A stretch of DNA of 64,000 nucleotides from Ascochyta rabiei (GCF_004011695.2 NC_082424.1:434001-498000), one strand, 5' to 3'; positions 21,801 through 33,945 are shown, counted from the stretch's first letter. Numbers and translations: made by a program. The notes: generated by a model not told the origin, from the letters alone.

Positions 21801-24800
21801 AGTTTCTGCCTGGCTATGCTCTTTTTCAGCATGTGCAAGGAAGTGAGGACTTAGGCTCGAAGTTGGAAGGCTGCGAGTATGCACCTATCATCTAGCTGCA
21901 TATGCAAGGCATTAGTCGAGTGAACCAACTCAAATTTGTTGTCACTACGATTAATGTCGGGCTGACATACGGACCAAGGAACTTGCCTAGTTGTGGATAG
22001 TGGGGCTAATCATAAAAGAGATGCTCTGCTCTACCTGTAAGGAAGCATCTGATTTATTTTGAAAACGATGTGTTGACTCTTTGCACCTATACAGCAGCAT
22101 GGCTGACATTGTTAATCGTGCTTAACATGTAGGAGGCCGGATCTGCACGTGACAACTCCGTATGGAGAAAAGCAACAGCAAGAACACATCCAGTCCGCTG
22201 TTCCGCCCTATGACGCAAACTGAGGGGCAAAGATGCGAAATGTCGATACGGAGGTAGAAAACTCATCGAGGCGCCGAGAGGAACTCATACTGGAAATAAC
22301 CGGTCTTCCATGGGCTTGCTACGCTATCCCTATGACGAAACCAGCGACTGCGTCAGCTGTTTTTGATTCAGGAGTTTAGAACCGAGCAAATGCCATAGAA
22401 CAAGCTGTTTTCGAAGGAAACATGTGTGCGGCGAGATGATGAGTGGGATGCCGAGCTTGCTTGCAGCGTCTCGGAAGGGCGCGCCACAAAGTACTGTGTA
22501 TCAATGAGCGGTGTCAATCGGCTCAGTTACAATAGGACCGACACGCAATACTAGATCAATTTCCGATCTTAGGGCCAATTGTGGGGTAGGCGTTCGACGG
22601 AAAACTATAGGAAATGACGTTGTGTAGACGCTCGTGCCATACGAAACGTCCGCAAAGTTGGTCGGCGCGAAAGTGAGCGCTTAACATGTCGCTTGCACAG
22701 ACCATCACCTGTCCCAGTCGGTTACACTTTGCGCTGTGCATCTGCGACGTTTTTCCCGAAGCCGTTGGGCATTTAGGTCCGAAGCGAGCCCGCCTTAGGT
22801 TGTCTAGACGTGCAGCAGCATGCGTACTTAGTGTCTTCCCTTTTAAGAGAGGATGGCAATTATTCCTGGGCCCTTGGAGATCGATGCATGCCGAAAGCGT
22901 TGATTCAGGCGTATCTTTATTCCGAAAAACCTTCCTGCGAGCAGTAAGCAGTGAGCAGTGAGCGACGACTCAGAAATACCCTTAGAAGCAATGCTTTGCT
23001 GCTGGAGCTACAAGGTCCGTGTGATTGTGTAGCGTGCAGCTGTGCGGATTCCGCGGCATATCCGCGATGCACAAAGCCAGAAGAAACAATCAGAGCTCCG
23101 TCTTCATACCGAAATAAATCGGTTTGTTCGAACCGCTTAGGAGAGACTCGGCGTAACCGGCGTGTGATTTCAACAGGATACTGGGAGTCAGCGGGACATT
23201 GTATAGCTGCATAAGCCCGTGATGCAAGATTGTGGGTAGCTTGGTTCTGTCAGCTCTAAAAAGCGCCCCTCGGCTCGTCTCGACATATTCGGTACAAGTG
23301 ATGTTGCCTTGGGCACTGGGGATGAGTTGGGGACTTGGGACTGCTCGTGATTTAGACGCACCAAGGACCGTGGCAGATGAAGAGCATCCACACCTCTGCT
23401 TCGATGCAAGCTGAACGATATAGCATCTTTTGACAGATCGTATTTCAGTCAGATTCAAATTGACGCGTCACAATGGAACGTTACGCAAGCGTCCAACACA
23501 GCAACGTGTAGTTCACGTCCAAGCTCCGATGACTAATCTTTTTTCGTGAGTATGCTTTGAGCTGCGTTCAACCCTTCCTTCAGGCAACTTCTTTAAGCAG
23601 TCGCTTTAAGCCTTTGGACAAAAAGCTTACGAAACAGGAACGCTTGAAGAAGATGAACAAGCAGTTTTTATGATTCACAGCTTTTGTCACGGCTCGTTGT
23701 CCAACAACTACTCACACCACATACACGTGCATTGACTGTCTGTCGAAGCTCTAACCGACTGATCATTATCATATCAGAAGATTCTCTATCCCAAACCCAA
23801 CTCTGGTTGGAACCGATTTGGGGATTATTTCTCGCGAGAAGATCACGTGAGAAGCTCTGTCGCGACGTGTCCGAGCTCTAGTATCTAGGACCTTAATTAT
23901 CGCCGTGCGGCCCAAAACAGAGCTGCCAGTACATTTGGAGCCTGACAACCAGCGCAACTTTGATTTGGACGTGTTGTACCATATTTGTTGGTCAAGAGTA
24001 GACTCCCTACCACATCATGGCCAATACGATTTCAGAGATGGTCTTGTTCAAGATCGAAAGCCTACAGTCCATCAAGAAAAGACTGATGTCTGCTAGTGAT
24101 GCTATGGCCGATTTGCAGCGTATATGCCATTCCGGGGATCAGATTCATTACGGAGATAAAGTCTTGCAGCTATCGTTCTCACCAATGCCACAAACTCAGC
24201 CTACTGGCAACTGAGTGATCATCCGAGCTCACGGCCTGGTCTGGTCTGATTGGAAGCCCGGTGCAGCAGACAACAAAAAGCTGACATACTGGAATTTATA
24301 CAGGTCAAAAAGTGCAGGCCGGCAAAAACAACTCTATAGCTGTCCTATATCAGCCAGTCTCTAAGCTACAGATCCAGAAAATCTGCAGGTACCTCGCTGA
24401 ATTACGTTGTTAACCAACTCAAGGCCGGGATTTATTTATCTTCCATTCAATCACAGTCGTAGCCTGGAGAAATTGATTGCTGTGAGTTTTGAGACGACCA
24501 CTCATGTGGTGCGGAACGAGACGGCGGAGTTTCACCCCCGATGCTCCTTCTTTACAAATGTCATTGAGAAGGAATCGATCTTCCCACTGGACTGCTACAA
24601 TGATGTCAAAAAGGTACTTCAGAGTTGCTGGACTACTGTACAGTGGGAAAGAGCAAAACAGTCTCCGCTTTCAGTTGTCGACTAGCTGCGTTCTCATCGC
24701 ACTATATCTGCACATGATGCTCAATTACTTCTGTTCTTAATACACTTTACTCCAGCATCTTCACAAGACATTCAACACAATTTTGACCGTGACATGCAGT

Positions 24801-25631
24801 ATCAGTTTCTAACTCCGCCCATTTGCTCAGCCTCCCCCAAATTATCTCTACTACGTTTTTCGACGATGTTTCCCATCGCGGTGCTCATCTGCTCTGCCAT
24901 CCTGTAGCCATGTTTCCTATCGCGTGACACGGAATCGAGGAACAAGAAGGTACAATGCATATATTTCAATGCCTGCTCTTTGAAACCCGTAAGTGTCCAC
25001 CGTGCTTCTTACTGACAGGTCCAGGCCCTAGCCGCTAACGTCGTCAATCGCAAACGGTAAATGTGGATCACGGTTATCGGTATCGCGTAGAATACAGGAG
25101 CACGCCCGAATAGCGATATGCACACGTTCAACGGCGGGCGCCCTGCTTTCAATCGGCGGAAATGCAGATACGCTGTAGTCGTGTAGTGCCTACGTCAGAA
25201 AAAAGGGAGAACGACAGGGAGATGTTGTTCGAGCCAGAAATGCAAGAGTGCAATGCTTTGGTGACGCACGAACATGAGGAAAGTGATTCTGGTGAAATGT
25301 CATAAAATAAACATGCGAGTGGCTTTGATGGGAAACTACAACACCGATTTAGAATTCTTGACAAGCTGACTCGGGGGGAAAGGAAATAAGAACGACCGAA
25401 GTTACGGAGAGCTTCACTTTCTTTGAGTCGATAGGCCACCTGGTTCTCCGGTCTCTGGCTCTGGGATACTGGTTTGATGAATCACGACAAAGTGCCAGCA
25501 GGCTATATGCGTGTCTCAGCAGACTGAACAATGTGGAAAGCCTTCTAAAATAAATCAGTCAATTGCTTATCGCACACACCGTAACGCTACACCTTCATGA
25601 AATATAACCAACACCACATCTGCGACACACA
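18890..25631. other. Long gene-poor region, nothing recognised
   Basis: About 6.7 kb in which all six frames give only short open frames without motifs, signal peptides or family resemblance. The most protein-like pieces are on the plus strand at 24017-24214 (a short helical Ser/Met/Ile-rich frame) and 24407-24685. Neither joins plausibly to neighbours. Base composition is near genome-average and lacks the TA excess of the RIP-affected right end, so this is not obviously decayed repeat DNA. It may hold regulatory sequence, non-coding RNA or lineage-specific genes with many introns. Confidence 0.4.
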
Positions 25632-27402
25632 TCACATCTTCTCCACCTCCCTCAACCTAACCCTCAACCCCCCCTTAGGCTTTGCGGTGATACCCCCCTG
25701 GATCTTCAATTCCCAATCGCCATCCTCAAATTCAATCTCAAACCTACCGACCAAACTGGCAACAAGACATGCAAACTCCGCCTTCGCGAAGTCTTTGCCG
25801 ATGCAGCTGCGCGGGCCGTGCAAAAACGTGGTGATGGCGTAGTTGCTTTCCGCGCCCCCCGTGTTGGCGTGATTGCCGAGCCAGCGCTCAGGCTTGAACT
25901 CGCGCGCATCGGCGCCCCAGAGGTGCGTCGATGTGTTGACGGCCCAGGGGCAGATGACGACGGTGGTGCCGCGTGGGACGAAGGCGCCGCAGATAGTTGT
26001 GTCGAGCGCGGTTTCGCGCATCGTGAGGGGTACGGGGGGGAAGATGCGCATGGTTTCCTGCAGGACTGCGTTGAGGTACGGAAGCCGGTCGATGTCAGTG
26101 CTTGAGATGGAATCGTTTGGGTCTGACAGGACGGGGAGCTGGGAGCGGAGTTCCTCGCGCAGACGTTGCTGCGTTTCTGGGTGCTTGCATAGGCAGTAGA
26201 TGGCCCAGCACATGGCTGAGGCGGTAGTTTCGTGCCCGGCTGCGAGGAAGGTCATTAGCTGATTCACGAGGTCCTCGTCGCTGAAGCCGCCTGATTCCAT
26301 GGCCACAGACAAGATGTCGTGGGAAAGCTTCTCTCCTTTCTGGATCTCGGCGCGTTTTGCGGCGATGAGATCACGGGAAACCTTCTTGATGGTACCAATC
26401 GCGTTGCCGATCTCGTCATTGCGTTTCAATGGTAAGTTGACAGCCAGCCAGTGGGGTAGCATGCCCATGAGGACCTGAACGATCTGAGCGCCCCGATTGT
26501 TGGCAAAGATCTGCTGATAAGTCGTGAAAAGCTCATTCTCCGGGTCCCTCAACGAGTCAAAGTCCTTGCCCATTCCTGCGGAACCGATAATGTCGAGGGT
26601 TGCACGAGAAGCCCATTCTCGGATTTCGATAACGACTGAGCCATCGGTAGCTGCTTCAACAGTCCTGACAATGCGGTCCGTCATCTCTTGGCTCTTTCCC
26701 CAGAAAATCGGATAGAGGTCCTTGACATGCCTAAACGCAAAGGCCGGCATGAGTAGTTTTCTCTGGCGCTGTATCACGTCAGTGTCGATTTACATACAAC
26801 TTTCTCAACGCCCCCTTTTAAACGTGATTGGCGGAGACACTTACCTTGTGCTCATCCCCCTCAGCCAACAAAATCCCCACCCCCAACAACCGTCCCAAAC
26901 CCTTCCTTAGCCGCTCCGGCTTCACAAACTCATAGTTCCTCTGCACCAACACTTCGCCCAACGCCTTGGGATTCGTGACTAAAATACGCGAACTGTTGAA
27001 CAAGTTGCGGTAATAGATCACGCCCTCATTCGGCACAGTATCGATCCACTCCCGGTGCGGCTCGCCCGTGGGGTCACGGAACATGCGCGGGAAGTGGCCA
27101 AAGATGACATGGCCGCCCTACAGCAACAGCCGTGTTAGCATCGTATAAACGCCGTGGGCTCAGTGTTCCTGGAGATGTGGGTTATTACATACACTCGGCT
27201 GCGGCAGATGGCGAAGCGGACTCAGGAAGAACGGATATATGAGCACATTGTAGAACGCCTGGGCAAAGTACTGCAGCGCGAACAGCGCCGATATACTCTT
27301 CACGTAGCTTCTGTTTCCCAGGAGTAACTCAGGCGCATATCGCGCGCTGAAGAAGGTGAGCGCGCATGCGGAGAGCGCGAGGAAGCGCTTTGGAATCGTC
27401 AT
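25632..27402 (-). CDS. Cytochrome P450 monooxygenase
   Basis: This is a 539-aa microsomal P450. Exons are 27193-27402, 26845-27117 and 25632-26768, with introns of 75 and 76 bp, both phase 0. The N-terminus (MTIPKRFLAL...) has a hydrophobic anchor of two short helical stretches for ER insertion. After intron 1 comes GGHVIFGHFPRMFRDP. The I-helix oxygen-binding motif is AAGHETTAS, the K-helix ExxR is ETMR, PERW is present, and the heme loop is FLHGPRSCIGKDFA, with the Cys ligand near residue 480. All residues needed for activity are there. Fungal P450s of this type hydroxylate hydrophobic substrates or xenobiotics, but the CYP family cannot be named here. The upstream minus-strand neighbour is an ABC exporter; the two are separated by about 1.07 kb and are probably independent. 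Confidence 0.92.
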
Positions 27403-28468
27403 CGTTTTTTCTGCGGTGACAAAACCGTGACGCGGGATTGGCTCGATGGCACACAAAGACGGGCAGAGCAAGGCTACAACACCGAACAACAGTGAACAGG
27501 CAGCTAAGCAAAAGGCATGTAGGATGTGTAGAGCTGTATGTGTGTGTGAGTAAGAGGAGAAGTGGGAAAAATTAAGCCTCAAGTACCAATCCCGCTCCAG
27601 CGCTTCCCAACACCAGACGCCTCTCGTTTCTGCCATGAGGCGACGTGCGTCCCGGGAGCAAGCCAGTCCGCGTAGTCCGTGCACGGACGGTCGGACGGTC
27701 GGACCGGTCGGTGGCATGGTTGCCCCGCTGCCTTCAACCTCATGACGGTCTTTCAGCGCACCTCCAAGGCCGCGGACGGAGTTGCTGTCTTGAGACGACA
27801 CACGATGCGCGGGCGAGGTTTCGTGCGCGAAACGAAGATTTTTGCAGTATTGCATGTCGTCGAGCGTTTGATGGCAGCCTGACTAGCCACCACGTGGTCG
27901 AACGAAGAGGTGATGTGTTGCATCTAATTGCGTCGACGAATCGCCCTTTCAAGATCGGAGACTTGTGATAATCTACACCGGAGATACATGTAGCGAAGCA
28001 TCAACGGTCGGCGTCTCCATTGCGTTGAACGCCTTGATAACATGGCGTCAGCCGAGCTTTGAACCGAGCGAGGATCTTGTGATGCCAGGTGTGGGCTGGC
28101 AATTGTGTGTGTTGACTGTATTGAAATGTGATAGATTAAGGTCTTGAAATGGCTGGCTGCCTTTCTTCCTTCAGGGCATCTGGGACTTCCCTGTGATCCA
28201 GTCACGTCTCCGAGTCTTGTTCCCAGAAGGAGACATAAATGCATGAGTGAATGCTCACACCAGAACTGATGTTGGATTCGAATATTTGAGCATCCTCAAT
28301 TCGATACACGCGGAGCTGTGATACCTGCCGGGGCATATGGAAATCCAGCGCTGTCCAATCACGGTGACGGACATATACTCGCAGGATCGAACGATCGACA
28401 AAAGATAAAAAAAGATGATTGAGGTATCCACACACCATTCTGGAAATAGCTTTCTCTGCCATTACATC
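27403..28468. promoter_or_regulatory. P450 promoter and ABC transporter 3' region
   Basis: No coding sequence is recognised in these 1066 bp. A short GC-rich tandem, GGTCGGAC-like units (about 27684-27712), lies 280-310 bp upstream of the P450 start and could be a regulatory cluster. Confidence 0.4.
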
Positions 28469-31123
28469 CTACTTCCGCCTTCCAACCGCTTCCCCATCCC
28501 CAGCCTCGCTCCGCCCCGTCGTAGTCGCCGTATCCTCTTCCGCGGGCGTGATATCAATCAACGACGCACCGGCATCCCCGCCCTCGTCGATCGAATTCGC
28601 CTTGGACGGAACCTTTGAATTCGCATTCGACATGTGTCCCGCAGTCTGCTTAGTCCAGAGCTCGTTATACTTCCCACCGACAATACCGACGAGCTCCTGA
28701 TGGCTTCCGCGCTCGACAATCTCGCCCTTCTCGATGACGAGGATCTGGTCCGCGTCGACGATGGTGCTGAGACGGTGGGCGATGACGAAGGTGGTGCGGC
28801 CTTTGCTGAGCTTCCGGAAAGCTCTTTGGATGAGCGCTTCAATGCCGGAGTCGATTGCCGACGTTGCTTCGTCGAGAAGTACGATTTTGGGGTTCTTGAG
28901 CAGCACACGTGCGATGGCGATGCGTTGCAGTTGACCGCCTGAGAGGCGGACGCCGCGCTCGCCCACTTTGGAGTTGTAGCCGTCTGGGAAGCCAACGATG
29001 TCATCGTGAATGGCGGCAGCGCGGCATGCGTCTTCGATTTCGCCATCGGTGGCTTCGAGGCGCGCGTAGCGTACGTTCTGGCGAATAGTCTGGTTGAAGA
29101 GAACTGGATCTTGAGGAACAAGGCCAAGCGCATCTCTGAGACTGGACTGGGTGACAGAACGCAGATCCTGGCCATCAATCATGATAGACCCGCCGGTCAC
29201 GTCGTAGAAGCGGAAGAGCAGCTTGAGCATAGTCGACTTGCCGCCACCCGTTTCGCCAACAAAAGCAATGGTCTGCCCGCCCTCAGCTCGCAGATCGACG
29301 CCTCTGATGATTGTTTTGCGCTCGTCATATGCGAACTCGACATCCGTGAACTCAACAACGCCTGCTTTGACAACCAAGTCCTTCGCGCCGTCCTGATCGG
29401 CAACAGAAGGTTTGGTCTTCAGCATCTGCAATAGCCGCTCAGCATCAATAAGAGAGCTTGAGATATGCCTGTAGCTGTACGACAAAACATACAGAGGACT
29501 GGTCATAGTGTGCCAGTACATGATCAGTGTAACGAGTGCTCCCACCTTCTTCTGCCCATTCACAATCTGCGACATACCGAAGACACAGCAGGCTGCAAAA
29601 CCGAAAGTTGTGAGCATATCTTGCGCAGCATGGCCGCCCATGGAGCGGAAGTAATACGCATACTGAGCGTTAATAGTGTTCATGATGTTGGATGCGTAGC
29701 GCGAGTGCTCGTAGTCGAGACGATTGAAGTACGCGACTGTCTGCCAGTTGTGCACAGTCTCGTTGACCGTCGAGCTTTCGGTTCGTTGTTTCTCAACATA
29801 GTCTCTTCGCTTCGGTTGCGAGAGAGTCGTGAAGTACCATCCAATGCAGGTATAAGCAGCCCCCATAAACAAGATTATGAATGCCATGTAAGCATCGAAC
29901 AAATGCGTGACGTAGTACATGGCGACGACGAGATCCAGGAGAATGGGCGAAATATCGAAGAGGACCATCTCCACCAGTGAGTTAAGCGATGATGCTTGCT
30001 CGACTGCCTTCAGAACCTCTCCCGAGTCCTTGGAAGTGTGGAAGTCCATGGAAAGGCCGAGTACATGCTCGTACGCCAGAAGAGTGATCCGTCGGTAAGC
30101 CGAATTCGATATGACCATGCTGGCGATGCCATCAATGAAGCCAAGACCAGCGTAGCTGCCTATCCACTGGAACAAAATCCACAAACCGATGTCTTTCCAG
30201 GGCATCACGCCCGTGTCTTGGGTTAGCTGGTCTGTGATGATACCAAGCTGGCGAGGCGTGAGTAAGTTGAGGGCGCGTTCTGCAAGCATGTGAACGAGAC
30301 GAACGCCCAAAGCCCCCATGACCTTCCAGTCATTTTTGGGGAACAAGTACGGTAAGAATACAGCAAATGACTTGAGATAGCCAAACCAGCCACCCTCCTC
30401 CTCCAGACGCTTCGCCTGCTGCTCTTTGAGTTCCTTGTCCTTGTCTTTCGGTGTCTCCTCCTCATCATCCGACGGAATCTGCTCAACGGTACCATATCCC
30501 GCACTACCATTTTGGGCCGCGGCGCTATCAGCTGTTTCCGGTAGCAGTGGTTGGCTCTCCTCGTCGATGCTCTTGTCCGCGTGCCTTGTGAGCGTGATGA
30601 CGAAGCTATCAAGCAAGAGGAACAGAGAAACAAGGCCCCTGATGCACCCGAGCACAAATGGTAAGTTACCTGATCTATCCTTCTCGGGTATGGAGGCCGC
30701 GCTCATGAGACAAGTCGTAGTTTCGAAGGCGAAATGCAGGACAAAGGCGCCGAAGTAGGGATGCCATCTGAGAGACTTGGACGTCCATATGAAATAGGAT
30801 ATAGGCCCCCATACTAGGATGGAACCTAGACAACAGATGGCCGCTGGCTCTGGAGGTGTGTATTGTGCGTCTGCAAGTGATCGGCTGAAGTAGTAGAGCA
30901 CTTCCGTTATATACGAAACAAGTATGAGGAAAACGATGGCGAGCACGCCTCTTCTTCGCTTGTAAGACACTGCTATTGGCTTTTGCAGTATGCACAGGCT
31001 GAATGCCGTTGCGCCCAGAAAGAAAAACCCAACAAATGGAGCATGTACGTAGTCGAGAAGCGCCATAGCTGGATACAGGGATGCTGGCGGAGCATCCATC
31101 ATGGCCATGTCCCTTGTCGTCAT
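28469..31123 (-). CDS. hmt1: ABC half-transporter, heavy metal tolerance (Hmt1/ABCB6) type
   Basis: This is an 884-aa single-exon half-transporter. An N-terminal block of about five hydrophobic segments (residues 15-190) forms the extra TMD0 typical of Hmt1/ABCB6. An acidic cytosolic linker (PSDDEEETPKDKDKE) follows, then a six-helix ABC membrane domain and one nucleotide-binding domain. The NBD has Walker A VGETGGGKST (about residue 620), Q-loop LVPQDPVLFNQTI, signature LSGGQLQRIAIAR (about 724), Walker B KIVLLDEATSAID and switch His in VIAHRLSTI. In fission yeast and worms, Hmt1 moves glutathione- or phytochelatin-linked metals into vacuoles or endosomes; a similar vacuolar role is inferred. 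ATG at 31121-31123; no introns seen. Confidence 0.88.
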   Translation of the reverse strand: MTTRDMAMMDAPPASLYPAMALLDYVHAPFVGFFFLGATAFSLCILQKPIAVSYKRRRGVLAIVFLILVSYITEVLYYFSRSLADAQYTPPEPAAICCLGSILVWGPISYFIWTSKSLRWHPYFGAFVLHFAFETTTCLMSAASIPEKDRSGNLPFVLGCIRGLVSLFLLLDSFVITLTRHADKSIDEESQPLLPETADSAAAQNGSAGYGTVEQIPSDDEEETPKDKDKELKEQQAKRLEEEGGWFGYLKSFAVFLPYLFPKNDWKVMGALGVRLVHMLAERALNLLTPRQLGIITDQLTQDTGVMPWKDIGLWILFQWIGSYAGLGFIDGIASMVISNSAYRRITLLAYEHVLGLSMDFHTSKDSGEVLKAVEQASSLNSLVEMVLFDISPILLDLVVAMYYVTHLFDAYMAFIILFMGAAYTCIGWYFTTLSQPKRRDYVEKQRTESSTVNETVHNWQTVAYFNRLDYEHSRYASNIMNTINAQYAYYFRSMGGHAAQDMLTTFGFAACCVFGMSQIVNGQKKVGALVTLIMYWHTMTSPLYVLSYSYRHISSSLIDAERLLQMLKTKPSVADQDGAKDLVVKAGVVEFTDVEFAYDERKTIIRGVDLRAEGGQTIAFVGETGGGKSTMLKLLFRFYDVTGGSIMIDGQDLRSVTQSSLRDALGLVPQDPVLFNQTIRQNVRYARLEATDGEIEDACRAAAIHDDIVGFPDGYNSKVGERGVRLSGGQLQRIAIARVLLKNPKIVLLDEATSAIDSGIEALIQRAFRKLSKGRTTFVIAHRLSTIVDADQILVIEKGEIVERGSHQELVGIVGGKYNELWTKQTAGHMSNANSKVPSKANSIDEGGDAGASLIDITPAEEDTATTTGRSEAGDGEAVGRRK

Positions 31124-32430
31124 GTGGGTGGGGTGAAAGGAGATGTGTTGCTGGAGCTACTGCAGCGTGTAAGACAGACGTCAAGCCTACAGCCTAAGGC
31201 GTCGACTGCAGACCGGGGACAGGTCGATCTTTATAGTGGGACCAGGCTTGTGCAAAGCTTAGTCGATGATTTGTCGGGCTTTTCGCGAGGGTTGGTGCCT
31301 GGACTGTCAAATCGCGGTGAGGACGTCTATTCTGGGTTGATGTTCAGCACCGCCACAGCGTTTCGCGATGTCTGCAAGAAAAAACTCGGCAAATAGATCC
31401 GAATGCGACAGGGCGCGAAAGAGAAAGGCAGAGCGCGGCGTAATCACGGAGCTGGCGTCTGGGATCGATATTCCACCAAAGAGAGAAAATTGCCGACTAC
31501 GTATGTTGTTGCTTGGGCGTGGCGTTTGCCAGCTGAAGGATCTGGTTGCGGAAACAGGGTCGCAAGCGAACGCGCCTGTTGCAATCGATGAAACGCAACG
31601 CCTGCAGTGGTCGGGGATAGCGAGCACCTCGATGAGACGGCGCTACGGGCGCGCTTCTCCGCTGAAGAATCTGCAAAGCATCACTAGCTGAAGGATGCTG
31701 CGCTGCATACCCGCGTGCTAGTGCTGCAGCCTTGCGGAGACTACACCGCTTTTCAGCCCTCTTCATCCATGATAGACTGCCCGCTGCGCACCACCGCTCA
31801 CCTCCAGCCTTGAGTGCTGCGATACGTTGAAGTCACTTACAGAAGCAAGCACAGCGACGACGTCATGACTCCCCTCGTGCCAGGCAACCACAGGAGGAGT
31901 TCAAACGCGCGAACCAGGTTTTCGAAAGCACCGGTGAAGACAAGGTATAGCGTGAGCAACAGCGCTTACGAGATCCAAAGGTTATCGATTGTCAGCGCCT
32001 CGGCGGTACCTGGGTCCAGCTGCATCGTCACGTGCCACCCAAGTACGACGATCACACAGCGCAGTAGCAGGTCTAAATATTGTGAGTCGAGAGATTTGAC
32101 CAGAACCACATGGCATCTGACGGGATATCGACACCGACATTATCTACGAAGAACTCTTGGTATCTCCATACACATTCTTCCAAAAATAGAACGCGAAAGC
32201 AAGAAGAAGAAGAAGAGCAAGAAGAAGAAAGATCAACCTACGTCCCCATCCCACCAGCAGTAGAGAACCTTCCACCACACCAGAATCCACACCAGAATCC
32301 ACGGCAAGACCTCCACCACGTCGACCAAGTGAGCAAACAAGGGTAGGGAGATGGAGAGGGAGAGGGAGGTGTGCATAAAGCGTGACGAGAATCCCCTTAA
32401 TCAGACTCGACTAGATTGTTTTAGACGTTG

Positions 32431-32460
32431 CATTCACATTCACATTCACATTCACATTCG
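32431..32460 (+). repeat. CATTCA hexamer tandem repeat, five units
   Basis: Four perfect CATTCA units and a fifth ending G are directly adjacent. It is a simple microsatellite in non-coding DNA. Confidence 0.9.
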
Positions 32461-32677
32461 CATACAAATTCGCGACGCGACTATTTCGGGGCCCGGCTGT
32501 TTGTTGTTTGCTGTTTGCTGCTGCTGTTGCTGTTGCTGTTGATTCGTTTACGTTTGAATAGCGTGGAGGAGCCCTGCCTTCATTCACTTCACTCGTGGCT
32601 TGGCGATTGGGGGTAGGTGGTGTTGTGTGTGTGGACACTGTGGAGAGGGATTGCGATGTTTGTTCGATTTAATTGAA

Positions 32678-32817
32678 TTCAGTTCAATTCACTTCACTTC
32701 AGTTCACTTCACTTCAGTTCAATTCAGTTCCATTCAGTTCCATTCAGTTCCATTCAGTTCAATTCAGTTCACTTCAGTTCACTTCAGTTCACTTCAGTTC
32801 ACTTCAGTTCACTTCAC
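32678..32817 (+). repeat. TTCAN pentamer tandem array, 28 units
   Basis: The interval consists of 28 head-to-tail pentamers of the form TTCAG/TTCAA/TTCAC with a few TTCCA, often alternating so that a 10-bp unit appears. On the plus strand it is free of stop codons in all three frames, so open frames run through it into the gene starting at 32904. It most likely forms part of that gene's promoter or 5' leader. Confidence 0.9.
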
Positions 32818-32903
32818 ATCACCTCCAGACTTGGTTACTCGCTTGCTCTGCGCCAACAGACTCTCGCCCTTACAGGCACGAACAGAATACAGAGAGCTCC
32901 GCG

Positions 32904-33944
32904 ATGGCGCGCGCTACTACACCCACAGCTACGGGCAGCCTCAGCGTCGCCAATCGCACACCCAGCACACCCAGCGCGCACATGCCGGTGCAGCGCAAAA
33001 CACCGGACCCGAGCACCCCCGGACACCGCCGCGTGTGCTCGCTCCCGCACACGCCAGGCACCAGCCCGCTAACGGCATGCTCGTCCTCGGCCAGCGCCTT
33101 TGCAGTCGTCAAGGTGCACACGGCCAAGTGCTCCGAGTGCGATCAGCGTAACCGCGATGTCATGCGGCGGTGTCCTGGGTGCACATTCCAAGTGTGCAAG
33201 CCGTGCCAGGAGAAGCGGGAGAAGAGTGGGAGGAGCCTAGCGCATGGCAACATGGTGAGTCCGCACGGTGCGACACCAGGGGTAGGAGGGGGCAGCGTAG
33301 TGAGAAGGAGGCCGGTTGGTGTGATGAAAAGTTTTGGAGAACAGAGGGAGGGGAGTGCTGTTGGACAGGAGGCAGAAGGAAGGAGTGAGATCGAGGGCGT
33401 CAGAGGCAAGAGGTGTGCGCCGAATCCAGCAGCGAAGCCGAAATCAAAATCGAAAGCTAGGATGAGGGCATTGACGCCGTCCGACGACTCGTCCGACGAT
33501 GATTTCGCACTGGATCCTGCTTCGCCTACTGCTCACAAGCGGCGCCGCACTGCACTCACCTTGTCGAGTCCTGGCGCCAATGGCGATATTTCTTTGACGA
33601 GCGACAGGCCCAGCTCTCTGCCCAGCTTTATCGACGAGGTCGAGGTCGCGGCGAAACCCAGGGTTGGCGATTCTGTGTCAGCTGGAAGACCTTTCCACGA
33701 GATGAGCACAGATGAGCTTCTGGCGCACTACGACGTGAACACTTGGACGAACCCATACAAAGCTCATCTACTAAGCCGCCACGAGCCGGTGGTGACCAAT
33801 CCCACCATCGAGATCCCAGAGATCGTGAAGCGAGGATTCAAACCGCGACCGAGCGCCGGGGAGATTCAGAAGAGAATCCAGAAGCGGGTGAGGGAGAAGA
33901 TGGGTCTGGCTGCGGCGGCCGAGGCAAAGGACGGCGACGCGTGA
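32904..33944 (+). CDS. Hypothetical protein with a Cys-rich zinc-binding motif
   Basis: This 346-aa protein has a Ser/Thr/Pro-rich, probably disordered N-terminus. A compact cysteine cluster (KCSECDQRNRDVMRRC, CTFQVCKPC) follows at about residues 73-100, of the CxxC...CxxC...CxxC type that binds zinc. Then comes a low-complexity basic/acidic region containing TPSDDSSDDDF and KRRR. The C-terminus (MSTDELLAHYDVNTWTNPYK, IPEIVKRGFKPRPS) looks folded and conserved. It is probably nuclear, judging from the basic patches. I do not recognise a named family. The ATG at 32904 is preferred to any start inside the upstream pentamer array. A 12-bp tandem repeat begins one base after the stop codon, so the C-terminal end may be length-variable between strains. 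Confidence 0.7.
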   Translation: MARATTPTATGSLSVANRTPSTPSAHMPVQRKTPDPSTPGHRRVCSLPHTPGTSPLTACSSSASAFAVVKVHTAKCSECDQRNRDVMRRCPGCTFQVCKPCQEKREKSGRSLAHGNMVSPHGATPGVGGGSVVRRRPVGVMKSFGEQREGSAVGQEAEGRSEIEGVRGKRCAPNPAAKPKSKSKARMRALTPSDDSSDDDFALDPASPTAHKRRRTALTLSSPGANGDISLTSDRPSSLPSFIDEVEVAAKPRVGDSVSAGRPFHEMSTDELLAHYDVNTWTNPYKAHLLSRHEPVVTNPTIEIPEIVKRGFKPRPSAGEIQKRIQKRVREKMGLAAAAEAKDGDA

Positions 33945-33945
33945 G

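Larger units (their letters stand above)
31124..32903. promoter_or_regulatory. Divergent intergenic region between the ABC transporter and a hypothetical gene
   Basis: These 1780 bp hold both promoters and several simple repeats: a purine-rich GAA/GAG tract (32199-32231), five CATTCA units (32431-32460), a CTGTTG-rich run (about 32518-32540) and the 140-bp pentamer array listed separately. No gene is recognisable. Confidence 0.5.

Noticed and set aside
32673..32903. N-terminal extension of the zinc-motif protein through the pentamer array
   Set aside because: The array is open in all three frames merely because TTCAN repeats lack stops. The conserved-looking protein starts at the ATG at 32904.
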